NCBI GenBank assembly: GCA_005776545.1
Contig: SXOY01000141.1
Location: 1 to 8,003 of the forward strand
Origin: Planctomycetia bacterium
GTDB taxonomy: Bacteria > Planctomycetota > Phycisphaerae > Phycisphaerales > UBA1924
Direction of reading: 5' to 3'
Length of the DNA: 8,003 nt
Shown: piece by piece, positions 1 through 6,383 of the stretch
Layout of the letters: each line of letters opens with the position of its first letter
Numbering within the stretch: position 1 is the stretch's first letter
Notes under the pieces: model-generated
Seen by the model: the letters and a program-made list of their open reading frames with translations, nothing else
What the model was told of the DNA's origin: nothing
Database searches by the model: none
Program-made: the position numbers and the translations under genes

Positions 1-435
1 ACACCAACACCTATCACTGGTGACATTGCAGTAGTAGATCCAAAGTCTTTCTCAGATGAGATGATGGTCGAAGTTGATGTGGGGAGCAAGCCCGCAGACA
101 AGCAATATGTGATCATTCCACCCAACAGTTTTGCATTATGCGAGACGGTTGAGTATCTGGAAGTACCGCGAGATGTGCTGGTAATCTGTGTCGGGAAAAG
201 CACCTACGCGCGTTGTGGGTTGATAGTAAACGTGACGCCGCTGGAACCAGAGTGGCGAGGAAAAGTGACTCTGGAGATTTCGAATACCACACCGCTACCG
301 GCTCGTGTGTATGCGAACGAGGGCGTAGCACAGTTGGTGTTTTTGCAGGCGGATCAGGTGTGCGAAAAGAGCTACGCGGACAAGTCGGGGAAGTATCAGG
401 ATCAATCAGGTTTGACGTTGCCGAAAGTGGATTAA
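1..435 (+). CDS. dcd: dCTP deaminase, 5' end cut off by the window edge
   Basis: Deaminates dCTP to dUTP, which a dUTPase then makes into dUMP for thymidylate synthesis; a cytosolic homotrimer in known members. The frame is open from base 1 to TAA at 433-435, giving 144 visible codons. Known Dcd proteins are about 185-190 residues, so roughly 45 N-terminal residues lie outside; the internal ATG at 61 is not the start. Visible family hallmarks are IIPPNSFAL, the core [21 protein letters not shown], the stretch [19 protein letters not shown] and the tail [15 protein letters not shown]. By comparison with E. coli Dcd, Ser at codon 67 and Arg at codon 71 (in GKSTYAR) and Glu at codon 92 (in LEISN) fit the triphosphate-binding and catalytic residues. 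The sequence resembles the form common in alphaproteobacteria and appears to be the monofunctional deaminase rather than the bifunctional deaminase/dUTPase, though this is not certain. It lies 73 nt upstream of nrdJ on the same strand, so co-transcription is plausible. Confidence 0.95.
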   Translation, partial: TPTPITGDIAVVDPKSFSDEMMVEVDVGSKPADKQYVIIPPNSFALCETVEYLEVPRDVLVICVGKSTYARCGLIVNVTPLEPEWRGKVTLEISNTTPLPARVYANEGVAQLVFLQADQVCEKSYADKSGKYQDQSGLTLPKVD

Positions 436-494
436 GAGGTTCCGCCTTTCTCGTGGGGCGGTATGTTGCGGTTTTCTTTTGTCGATCGGGTAAT

Positions 495-502
495 GGAAGA
501 GG
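495..502 (+). promoter_or_regulatory. Ribosome binding site of nrdJ
   Basis: GGAAGAGG ends 6 nt before the ATG at 509. This supports that start, and no other in-frame start near it has such a site. The 73-nt dcd-nrdJ gap shows no convincing promoter. Confidence 0.6.
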
Positions 503-508
503 CGTTGC

Positions 509-3500
509 ATGAAGGTTACGCGGAAGTTCACAACATCGGGCCAGGATCCATTCGCAAGTGTTGCCTGGGTGAAGCGATCGAGCAAGATATCGAATCCAGA
601 TGGCAGCATTGTATTTGAAATGAAAGATGCTGAAGTACCCGAGACGTGGTCGCAACTGGCGACTGACATCATGGTCAGCAAGTACTTCCGTAAGGCCGGC
701 GTGCCGCAGTATGACGAAGCCGGAAAGACCAAAACAGCGAGCGATGGCAAACCCGTGACCGGTCCGGAAAAATCCGCGCGTCAGGTGATTCACCGCCTGG
801 CTGGCTGCTGGCGATTCTGGGGCGAGAGCAAGGGATATTTCGACACAGCGGAAGATGCGCAGGCGTTCTACGACGAAATCGCCTACATGATGACGCACCA
901 GATGGCTGCGCCCAACAGCCCTCAGTGGTTCAACACCGGGTTGCAGTTTGCGTACGGAATTGGCGGCCCAGCACAGGGCCATTCCATTGTGGATCCCAAG
1001 ACCGGCGAGGTTGAGTTCGCGCCCGATGCATATACCCATCCCCAGCCTCACGCCTGCTTCATTCAAAGCGTGAGCGATGATCTTGTTAACGAAGGCGGCA
1101 TCATGGATCTGTGGATCCGCGAGGCCCGTCTGTTTAAGTACGGCTCAGGAACTGGGACCAATTTTTCGGGTCTCCGTGGTGATGGCGAAAAACTCTCCGG
1201 TGGTGGTCGCTCGAGCGGTTTGATGTCATGGCTGCGGATCGGTGATCGGGCTGCAGCCGCGATCAAGTCGGGAGGAACCACTCGTCGTGCGGCGAAAATG
1301 GTCTGCCTGGATATGGACCACCCGGACATTGAAGATTTCGTGAACTGGAAAGTGCGTGAAGAAATCAAAGTCGCAGCTCTCGCAGAGGGTATCAAGTCGG
1401 TTTCAAAGGCCGATCAGGAGATGGCGAAGAAGCTTGGTTTGAAACTGGATTATGACTTCAATGGTGAAGCATACATGACGGTGAGTGGACAGAACTCAAA
1501 CAACTCTGTTCGCATTCCCGATTCGTTCTTTGAAGCGCTGGACAGCAATGGTGAATGGCAGACGTTCTGGCGGACCAGCGGCAAAGTTGCCAAAACCTAT
1601 GAGTCGCAGAAATTGTGGGACTCGATCTGTTACGCCGCGTGGAGATGTGCTGATCCAGGCGTGCAGTATGACACGACCATCAACGCATGGCACACGTGCC
1701 CCAGCGCTGGTCGAATCAATGCCAGCAATCCGTGCAGCGAGTACATGTTCCTGGATAACACAGCATGCAATCTCGCATCGCTGAATATCCTGAAGTTCTA
1801 TGACTCCAAGACTCGCGCGTTTGATATCGAGAGATATGAACATGCGGTTGATATCTGGACAATTGTGCTGGAAATCAGCGTGCTTATGGCGGCGTTCCCA
1901 AGCCGCGCAATTGCGGTGCTTTCGTATCGTTATCGCACACTGGGACTTGGCTATGCCAATCTCGGCGCCATGCTTATGCAGGCGGGTATCGCGTATGACT
2001 CCGATGAGGCGAGATCGATCTGTGCGTGCTTGACTGCGATTTTGACGGGGCGCAGCTATCGCCAGTCGTCATTGATGGCGAAAGAACTGGGAGCATTTGC
2101 CGGATATGAAGCGGACAAGGAAAATATGTTGCGAGTGGTTCGCAATCACAAGCGGGCCGCACACGGAGTTGCTCGGGAAGCAGCGGAGTGGGAGAGCCTC
2201 AAAATCAGGCCAGTCCCGATTGATCACGCACTGATTCGATCAGGAAAAGTGAAACTCAAGAACAGCCTCAACTTGCTGAATCATGCGACTAAGGCATGGG
2301 ATGATGCATTGGCGTTTGGACAGCAATTTGGCTATCGAAATGCTCAGGTAACAGTGATTGCGCCAACGGGCACGATTGGTCTTTTGATGGATTGTGACAC
2401 AACTGGTGTCGAGCCCGATTTCGCGCTTGTAAAATTCAAGACGCTCGCTGGCGGTGGGTATTTCAAGAGTGCCAATGAATCAGTTCGCCCTGCGCTTGAA
2501 GCACTTGGGTATGCGGATGCACAGGTCTCTGAAATGATGACATACCTGCTCGGTGCACTCACGCTCGATGTGCCGCTGCCAAGTGGCGTTAAGGACTCAA
2601 AGCCGGGCCAGTCATTCATGCAGTGGCTCCTCAATAAGGGCTTTGAGCCAAACGATCTTGACCTGGTAACGGCCTCACTGCCAGGCACCTTTGAACTTAT
2701 GTTTGCCTTCTCTCTGTGGACGTTCTCTCCAGACTGTTTGAAGCGAATCGGTGTTGACGCAGAGAAAGCAAAGGCTGATCCGAAATTTAATCTTCTTCGC
2801 AAGCTCGGACTTACCAACAAGCAGATCGATGAACTCAACCTCAAGATCTGTGGCATGGCGACCATGGAGGGTGCTCCTCACCTGAAGCCTGAGCACGTGT
2901 CGGTCTTTGATTGTGCAAACAAGTGTGGTAAGCAAGGGGTGAGATTCATTGCCGCGGAGGGCCACATTCGCATGATGGCCGCGAGCCAGCCGTTTATCAC
3001 TGGCGCTATTTCCAAGACCATTAACTTGCCTAATGAAGCGGCAATTTCCGAAATTTCAGCTTGTTATCGCTTGTCCTGGGAACTGGGTCTGAAAGCAAAT
3101 GCCCTTTATCGCGATGGATCCAAGCTCAGTCAGCCGCTCTCATCAACAACCGATGAGGCAAAGGGTGAGGTGCTTGAAGACGAGGAGACGACACCTGAGG
3201 CGCTGGATGAAAAGCGCCAGGCCAATACTGAAGTCGCACGCTCTGTTGCCGAACTCGCAACCGCCGCAGCCGCTGGCAACGCCCAACACGTCATCGAAAA
3301 GCAAGTGGAGATTGTCCACCGGCCAATGCGGAGACGGTTGCCGGACACACGCCGGTCGCTCACGCACAAGTTTAACGTTGCGGGCCATGAGGGCTACCTC
3401 ACAGTGGGCCTTTATGAAGACGGCAAGCCCGGCGAGTTGTTCATTACGATGAGCAAAGAAGGGTCAACGATCGGTGGGATCATGGATTCCCTAGGCACAG

Positions 3501-3988
3501 CTGTTTCAGTTGCGCTGCAATATGGAGTGCCGATTGAGAGTCTTGTCACTAAGTTCACGCATCAGCGATTTGAACCAGCAGGCATGACTACTAATCGTGA
3601 TATTCCATTTGCCAAATCACTGGTGGACTATATCTTCCGGTGGATGGGTATGGAGTTGATCCCCGGATATCGCGAGCAATACGCCCCCAAGCGTGAAGGG
3701 CTTGAAGGAATGGCAAGTGGGCATCCTTCAGCCGATACCCCGCGTGTAACCAGTTCAATGGATCGCATTTCCAGCATGGTGACTTCAGGATCGCCACGGC
3801 TCGCAACCATGGTTTCGCTCCAGCCCGAATTGAAAATGTCATCGGGACTTTCAAAGGAGGATGCACTGAACAAGTACATGGAACAGGTCAGCGATGCACC
3901 GGCATGCGATGTGTGCGGCAATATCACCGTCCGCAGTGGCACGTGTCACAAGTGCCTGAACTGTGGCAACAGTATGGGGTGCAGTTAG
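509..3988 (+). CDS. nrdJ: Adenosylcobalamin-dependent (class II) ribonucleotide reductase
   Basis: Reduces ribonucleotides to deoxyribonucleotides with a thiyl radical generated from adenosylcobalamin, so it needs no oxygen and no NrdB subunit. The protein has 1159 residues, near the roughly 1200 of the long NrdJ family. The catalytic barrel holds the reducible cysteine pair Cys183 (HACFIQSVSDD) and Cys420 (NTACNLASLN). The active-site loop NPCSE carries Asn407, Cys409 (presumed thiyl radical) and Glu411. PTGTIG at 619-624 is the conserved phosphate-binding turn, followed by MDCDTTGVEPDFALVKFK. After a charged, alanine-rich linker (about 875-950) comes a TSCPD-type domain (about 955-1060, from HEGYLTVGLYEDGKPGELF). 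The C-terminus is cysteine-rich: Cys1133, 1136, 1146, 1149, 1152 and 1158, ending MGCS. It probably binds zinc and/or shuttles electrons to the active site. No ATP-cone is evident at the N-terminus. The frame is intact and all key residues are present. The partner dcd lies just upstream. No cobalamin riboswitch is visible, but the operon's 5' end is outside the window. Confidence 0.97.
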   Translation: MKVTRKFTTSGQDPFASVAWVKRSSKISNPDGSIVFEMKDAEVPETWSQLATDIMVSKYFRKAGVPQYDEAGKTKTASDGKPVTGPEKSARQVIHRLAGCWRFWGESKGYFDTAEDAQAFYDEIAYMMTHQMAAPNSPQWFNTGLQFAYGIGGPAQGHSIVDPKTGEVEFAPDAYTHPQPHACFIQSVSDDLVNEGGIMDLWIREARLFKYGSGTGTNFSGLRGDGEKLSGGGRSSGLMSWLRIGDRAAAAIKSGGTTRRAAKMVCLDMDHPDIEDFVNWKVREEIKVAALAEGIKSVSKADQEMAKKLGLKLDYDFNGEAYMTVSGQNSNNSVRIPDSFFEALDSNGEWQTFWRTSGKVAKTYESQKLWDSICYAAWRCADPGVQYDTTINAWHTCPSAGRINASNPCSEYMFLDNTACNLASLNILKFYDSKTRAFDIERYEHAVDIWTIVLEISVLMAAFPSRAIAVLSYRYRTLGLGYANLGAMLMQAGIAYDSDEARSICACLTAILTGRSYRQSSLMAKELGAFAGYEADKENMLRVVRNHKRAAHGVAREAAEWESLKIRPVPIDHALIRSGKVKLKNSLNLLNHATKAWDDALAFGQQFGYRNAQVTVIAPTGTIGLLMDCDTTGVEPDFALVKFKTLAGGGYFKSANESVRPALEALGYADAQVSEMMTYLLGALTLDVPLPSGVKDSKPGQSFMQWLLNKGFEPNDLDLVTASLPGTFELMFAFSLWTFSPDCLKRIGVDAEKAKADPKFNLLRKLGLTNKQIDELNLKICGMATMEGAPHLKPEHVSVFDCANKCGKQGVRFIAAEGHIRMMAASQPFITGAISKTINLPNEAAISEISACYRLSWELGLKANALYRDGSKLSQPLSSTTDEAKGEVLEDEETTPEALDEKRQANTEVARSVAELATAAAAGNAQHVIEKQVEIVHRPMRRRLPDTRRSLTHKFNVAGHEGYLTVGLYEDGKPGELFITMSKEGSTIGGIMDSLGTAVSVALQYGVPIESLVTKFTHQRFEPAGMTTNRDIPFAKSLVDYIFRWMGMELIPGYREQYAPKREGLEGMASGHPSADTPRVTSSMDRISSMVTSGSPRLATMVSLQPELKMSSGLSKEDALNKYMEQVSDAPACDVCGNITVRSGTCHKCLNCGNSMGCS

Positions 3989-4070
3989 TAGTTCCGCAGT
4001 CGATCGGCCGCGGGGGCTTGCATGCGATGCTTCCCCGGAGAGACGGCAAGCGGATGGACCCCTGCCGGTG

Positions 4071-4095
4071 CAGAGTGAAATGGATTTTCATTCTG
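4071..4095 (+). other. 10-bp hairpin downstream of nrdJ
   Basis: CAGAGTGAAA (4071-4080) pairs with TTTCATTCTG (4086-4095) around a 5-nt loop, with one G-U pair. No T-run follows, so it is not an intrinsic terminator. It could protect the nrdJ mRNA 3' end or be part of a larger RNA. Confidence 0.45.
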
Positions 4096-4108
4096 AACTG
4101 TGAAGCTC

Positions 4109-4189
4109 GGAACCCACGCGAAACATGACGGCGAACCTGCGGCCACGGATCTGGCCGAAAACACGCCACGGAGTTTCTCGCAAGGGACC
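4109..4189 (+). other. Nested rod-like RNA fold (candidate)
   Basis: Five short stems nest in register: GG/CC (4109-4110, 4188-4189), CCC/GGG (4113-4115, 4184-4186), GCGAAAC against GTTTC-TCGC (4118-4124, 4173-4181, with a small bulge), GGCG/CGCC (4130-4133, 4164-4167) and the apical CGGCCA/TGGCCG (4140-4145, 4152-4157) around a 6-nt loop. The internal loops are roughly symmetrical. The apical stem and the GAAAC/GTTTC stem are the firmest parts; the outer ones could be chance. This fold is my own pairing by eye, not an energy calculation. Confidence 0.35.
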
Positions 4190-4230
4190 ATCTGGGACTG
4201 AATCCACGCCTGTCCCCGCGGCACGATCGA

Positions 4231-4258
4231 TTGCGGTTTGTAATATGTTTCGAATAAT
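4231..4258 (+). promoter_or_regulatory. Candidate promoter ahead of the structured RNA
   Basis: TTGCGG (4231-4236) and AATAAT (4253-4258) are separated by 16 bp. The -10 matches the sigma70 consensus at 5 of 6 positions, the -35 at only 3. The stretch 4237-4260 is clearly more AT-rich than its surroundings. Transcription would start near 4265, inside the inverted repeat 4261-4278, and run about 185 nt to the terminator. Confidence 0.35.
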
Positions 4259-4260
4259 TA

Positions 4261-4278
4261 CAACGATGCACATCGTTG
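4261..4278. repeat. Perfect inverted repeat, 8 bp arms
   Basis: CAACGATG and CATCGTTG flank a 2-bp centre (CA). If transcription starts near 4265, the repeat straddles the start point and could be an operator. Otherwise it is an RNA hairpin with a 6-nt loop and 6-bp stem or slightly longer. Confidence 0.6.
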
Positions 4279-4405
4279 GATCACACGAAGCGGGGCGAGA
4301 GAGAGAGCCTATGGCTCATGCGACTTCACGCCCCAAAGCGAGGCGAGGGAACGGTCAGCCCACCACTGACCAACCTCCCAACAGGCCCTTGTCCTCGCGC
4401 TCCCA

Positions 4406-4448
4406 AAGCCCCTGGGTGTTCCACCACCACCCGGGGGCTTGCATTTTT
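4406..4448 (+). terminator. Strong intrinsic terminator
   Basis: A 13-bp stem (AAGCCCCTGGGTG at 4406-4418 with CACCCGGGGGCTT at 4428-4440, one G-U pair) closes a 9-nt loop and is followed by GCATTTTT. It ends + strand transcription from dcd-nrdJ and/or the candidate small RNA. On the - strand the same stem is followed only by a short T run, so termination of the flavin reductase transcript there is possible but weaker. Confidence 0.85.
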
Positions 4449-4469
4449 AGTTGGCGCGTGGTGTTCCGT

Positions 4470-5114
4470 TCACCCGTTCTTGATTCGACCCATCGGATGT
4501 TCAAATCGTTCTCGTGTAGTTGAATAGGTCAGGCCACCATGGCGGCCCACTGCATCAAGTATCGCGGGGTCAACATGGTGCTGCTCGTTCACAAGCCCAT
4601 CCGCGGCGTGCACATACACAACTTCACCAATCACAATATTCCCGCCGCCGGGTGCACCGGGATTCGTGCGAATCACTTGCCTGGTCTCACACTCAAACGC
4701 CAATGTGCATTCACCAACACGCGGAGGCCGAACTTTGGTGCTCTTGACAGGTGTGAGTCCGGCAAGTTCAAACTCCGAATCGCCATATGCCAGAGGCTCG
4801 GCGGTCAACGCCATTTTCGCTGCTAATTCGTAGGAAACCGTGTTCACGACGAACTCTCCAGCCCCGCCTTCGGTCTCGAGCTTTGCATTTCTTAACGAGT
4901 CTTTTTCGGTGCCCAGGGGAGTGTTAGCAGGGCAAAAAAGCAAGAGCATCGGATTGGATCCGACTCCGCTGAAAAATGAAAACGGAGCCAGGTTCACCTT
5001 GCCATCAAGTGAAACGGTGGAGACCCACGCAATCGGTCGCGGGACTATGCCGCCTATTAATAATTTGTAGCGATCAACTTGGGAAAGCAATGCCGGATTG
5101 AACTCAGATGCCAT
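4470..5114 (-). CDS. Flavin reductase family protein (FMN-binding split barrel)
   Basis: A 214-residue protein of the flavin reductase-like superfamily. Members bind FMN and reduce flavin with NAD(P)H, often to supply a partner oxygenase. The hallmark near the N-terminus is VPRPIAWVSTVSLDG (residues 24-38), followed by NLAPFSFFSGV (41-51), both typical of the flavin-binding barrel. The C-terminal GRHGGLTYSTT (190-200) fits the family's usual GR-GG-Y element. Length and domain are complete, with no signal peptide or membrane span. The ATG at 5114-5112 is preceded by no good Shine-Dalgarno; AAGGGG on the coding strand is too far upstream. No monooxygenase or other partner lies in the window, so the substrate is unknown; many members of this subfamily are uncharacterised. 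It is divergent from the NPCBM/dockerin gene, with 82 bp between starts, and ends 22 nt from the terminator T-run. Confidence 0.88.
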   Translation of the reverse strand: MASEFNPALLSQVDRYKLLIGGIVPRPIAWVSTVSLDGKVNLAPFSFFSGVGSNPMLLLFCPANTPLGTEKDSLRNAKLETEGGAGEFVVNTVSYELAAKMALTAEPLAYGDSEFELAGLTPVKSTKVRPPRVGECTLAFECETRQVIRTNPGAPGGGNIVIGEVVYVHAADGLVNEQHHVDPAILDAVGRHGGLTYSTTRERFEHPMGRIKNG

Positions 5115-5121
5115 GCGGCGA

Positions 5122-5206
5122 TTCTATGTTCAATCCCCTTGACATCTCTGTTATCCTCAGGTCATCGCAATGTTGGCTTGACGTTACGGAGGTTCTATGT
5201 TCAATC
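5122..5206. repeat. 14-bp direct repeat across a divergent intergenic region
   Basis: TTCTATGTTCAATC occurs at 5122-5135 and again at 5193-5206, 71 bp apart. The second copy contains the start codon of the exported protein gene and its first codons; the first copy has an ATG in the same context but lacks a Shine-Dalgarno. A TTGACA at 5139-5144 between them has no matching -10. Confidence 0.7.
5188..5192 (+). promoter_or_regulatory. Ribosome binding site fixing the start at 5197
   Basis: GGAGG lies 4 nt before ATG 5197 and favours it over the next in-frame ATG at 5221. The earlier start also gives the signal peptide its basic N-region. Confidence 0.7.
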
Positions 5207-6204
5207 GATCACATTTCAACATGCTACTCGTCTTCTCCATTGCTGCAACCGCATCGGCACAGACTGAGATAATCCTCAGTGACTATCTCGCCGTACCCCG
5301 ATTTCAGGCCAGCTGCGACTCGAACCTCCCTTTCATGGAATCGATTTCGTGCGCTGCATACGGCTTCGGGCGCGATTGCCCCGGGAGTTTCTTTGCTGGA
5401 CTTATCCGCTTCAACGATACAAACCCCTTCACCTTCGGAATTGGAATGCACCCTCCGAGCAGCGGCGTCAAGAGTCTGCGATTCGATCTTGATGCCATTC
5501 GTAACGTCACCGGCCGCGAGCCCATGACTTTCGCTGCTCGCGTTGGTATCGATGTTCCCTCTGGCGGCAGCAATGGCGCGAACTTCATCACCACGCTTGA
5601 CGATGCACCCTTCAACACCACAACGATCGGAAATGTCTCGCAGCCAAGCCAGCAACTGTCGTTTTCAATCAGCGGTTCTCGCTTCTTGCAGCTTTCCACC
5701 CAGACTATTGGCACCTTTAACGGAAACCACGCAGCCTTTGCCGATGCGAAAGTGATCCTCGGACCAGAGTGTCCGACACCTGCCCTTAATCAGCAGCCTC
5801 GATCTGTCAGCGCGTGCTTGCACATGGCCGTGACTTTCGCCGCCATCGGAACTTATTGGGGGCCTTTCACCTATCAATGGCGAAAGAATGGCTTTCCTGT
5901 TTTGCTTTCTGACAATCCAACCGCTCAGTCTGCGTCTCTCGTGTTCCTCAGCGTCACCGAATTCGATAACGGCGATTACACCTGCATCGTTTCCAACTCC
6001 TGCGGCGACACCACTTCCAACACTGCCACACTTCGCGTTTGTCCGTCCGACTTCAACTGCGACACGACCGTGGACTTCTTCGACTACCTCGACTTCGTCA
6101 GCGCCTTCGCTAGCAACGAACCCGCCGCCGATTTCAACGTCGATACCGTCATCGATTTCTTTGACTACTTGGATTTTGTTGCTGCGTTCAGTACGGGTTG
6201 TTAA
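5197..6204 (+). CDS. Exported protein: NPCBM-like, Ig-like and GC-type dockerin domains
   Basis: A 335-residue secreted protein, probably carbohydrate-binding. A signal peptide (basic N-region with Arg4, hydrophobic 9-17) likely ends at Ala-Ser-Ala before Gln22. Residues about 30-190 resemble the NPCBM carbohydrate-binding module: FGIGMHPPSSGVKSLRFDLD (His85), ARVGIDVPSGG, and the closing NHAAFADAKVIL (177-188), which fits the family's DHA-WADA-L ending. Residues about 192-282 form an Ig-like domain with Cys207, Trp228 (YQWRKNG) and Cys263 in the DNGDYTC motif, a likely disulfide. Residues 282-335 are a two-repeat dockerin-like tail. Calcium-loop residues are Asp285, Asn287, Asp289, Asp296 and Asp312, Asn314, Asp316, Asp323, and DFFDYLDFV occurs twice 27 residues apart, ending TGC. 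Thr replaces the usual Gly after the third acidic position in both loops. Such tails occur on many exported planctomycete proteins; the partner is unknown. No catalytic domain is seen. Confidence 0.85.
   Translation: MFNRSHFNMLLVFSIAATASAQTEIILSDYLAVPRFQASCDSNLPFMESISCAAYGFGRDCPGSFFAGLIRFNDTNPFTFGIGMHPPSSGVKSLRFDLDAIRNVTGREPMTFAARVGIDVPSGGSNGANFITTLDDAPFNTTTIGNVSQPSQQLSFSISGSRFLQLSTQTIGTFNGNHAAFADAKVILGPECPTPALNQQPRSVSACLHMAVTFAAIGTYWGPFTYQWRKNGFPVLLSDNPTAQSASLVFLSVTEFDNGDYTCIVSNSCGDTTSNTATLRVCPSDFNCDTTVDFFDYLDFVSAFASNEPAADFNVDTVIDFFDYLDFVAAFSTGC
6040..6201 (+). repeat. Dockerin-like tail, two EF-hand repeats
   Basis: Codes for 54 residues from Cys282 to Cys335. The nonapeptide DFFDYLDFV is encoded at 6073-6099 and 6154-6180 with 7 nucleotide differences, all synonymous. 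The protein matches the tail of the gene at 7230-7391 at 36 of 54 positions without gaps. Confidence 0.85.
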
Positions 6205-6249
6205 GGCCTTTGGTGGTTGGCTTATAGTCGCCCTGCAGAGTCTGCGAGC

Positions 6250-6327
6250 ATGATCGTCGGCGGAGTCGTGTTGTTGATCGCCGTTATCGCGCTGCTCCTT
6301 TGGCTTAAGCAAACCGACACCCTTTGA
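6250..6327 (+). CDS. Possible 25-residue single-span membrane peptide
   Basis: ATG 6250 to TGA 6325 encodes MIVGGVVLLIAVIALLLWLK plus QTDTL, an almost purely hydrophobic span ending in a Lys. A TATAGT (6223-6228) lies 22 bp upstream but has no good -35, and no clear Shine-Dalgarno precedes the ATG. An 11-bp palindrome GCAGA-G-TCTGC sits at 6235-6245. The stop codon is inside the -35 box of the next promoter. It is too short to judge by coding statistics; it resembles small membrane peptides but matches no family I know. Confidence 0.3.
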   Translation: MIVGGVVLLIAVIALLLWLKQTDTL

Positions 6328-6351
6328 CACTTCCCTTGATTCCTGTATACT
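6324..6351 (+). promoter_or_regulatory. Sigma70-like promoter of the membrane protein / DinB operon
   Basis: A perfect TTGACA (6324-6329), a 16-bp spacer and TATACT (6346-6351, 5 of 6) predict a start near 6358 and a leader of about 26 nt before ATG 6384. The TTG of the -35 box opens the same reading frame and could be mistaken for a start codon. Confidence 0.75.
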
Positions 6352-6370
6352 CCGACTGCCGCAAAACAAC

Positions 6371-6375
6371 AAGGA
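6371..6375 (+). promoter_or_regulatory. Ribosome binding site fixing the start at 6384
   Basis: AAGGA lies 8 nt before ATG 6384, downstream of the promoter at 6324-6351. Together these choose ATG 6384 over the in-frame TTG 6324. Confidence 0.7.
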
Positions 6376-6383
6376 ACCTTCTC

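Larger units (their letters stand above)
4261..4448 (+). ncRNA. Candidate structured small RNA of about 185 nt, family not recognised
   Basis: From the promoter-like pair to the terminator, the sequence folds locally into nested stems: GGGGCG/CGCCCC (4292-4297, 4329-4334) enclosing GAGCC-TAT-GGCTC (4305-4317); then GCGAGG/CCTCGC (4338-4343, 4393-4398) enclosing GAGG/CCTC (4345-4348, 4374-4377) and GGTCAG/CTGACC (4353-4358, 4366-4371, 7-nt loop); then the terminator stem. A (GA)5G run at 4297-4307 lies in the first domain. No encoded peptide looks real. The size is similar to 6S RNA, but the layout is several hairpins rather than one rod with a central bubble, so I do not assign it there. It may instead be the nrdJ 3' UTR. 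Confidence 0.35.
3989..4469. other. Structured 480-nt intergenic region without a protein gene
   Basis: This region lies between the 3' ends of nrdJ (+) and the flavin reductase gene (-). The short open frames across it show no family motif and some run through the terminator hairpin into the antisense of the flavin reductase gene. It holds a succession of inverted repeats: CGGGGG/TCCCCG (4011-4016 with 4032-4037, one G-U), CGGCA/TGCCG (4044-4048 with 4063-4067), a 10-bp hairpin (4071-4095), a nested rod (4109-4189), a promoter-like pair, a perfect 8-bp inverted repeat (4261-4278), further nested stems (4292-4398) and a terminator. The density of pairing suggests functional RNA. It does not match RNase P RNA, tmRNA, SRP RNA, 6S RNA or a cobalamin riboswitch by the signature sequences I could look for by eye. 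Confidence 0.55.

Noticed and set aside
442..480. CCGCC/GGCGG stem followed later by a T-rich stretch after dcd, as a terminator
   Set aside because: The stem is only 5 bp with a 10-nt loop, and the T-rich stretch starts about 10 nt after the stem, too far for an intrinsic terminator.
113..1066. Long open frame on the - strand (317 codons)
   Set aside because: It is antisense to dcd and the start of nrdJ, both certain from protein motifs; its product is basic, low in motif content and matches no family.
2344..2865. Open frame on the - strand within nrdJ
   Set aside because: It lies inside conserved nrdJ coding sequence and shows Ser/Pro-rich composition typical of antisense frames.
3989..4448. 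Known RNAs: RNase P RNA, tmRNA, SRP RNA, 6S RNA, cobalamin riboswitch, group II intron domain V
   Set aside because: Their signature sequences, as far as they can be recognised by eye, are absent; covariance-model search would be decisive and could not be run.
4125..4527. Two + strand open frames over the structured region
   Set aside because: Both run through the terminator hairpin and T-run into the antisense of the flavin reductase gene; neither has a Shine-Dalgarno or recognisable motif.
5139..5167. TTGACA as promoter of the NPCBM/dockerin gene
   Set aside because: No hexamer resembling TATAAT lies 15-19 bp downstream.
5665..6372. 235-codon open frame on the - strand
   Set aside because: It is antisense to the NPCBM/dockerin gene, crosses the promoter at 6324, and its Val/Glu-rich stretch is the complement of the DFFDYLDFV repeats.
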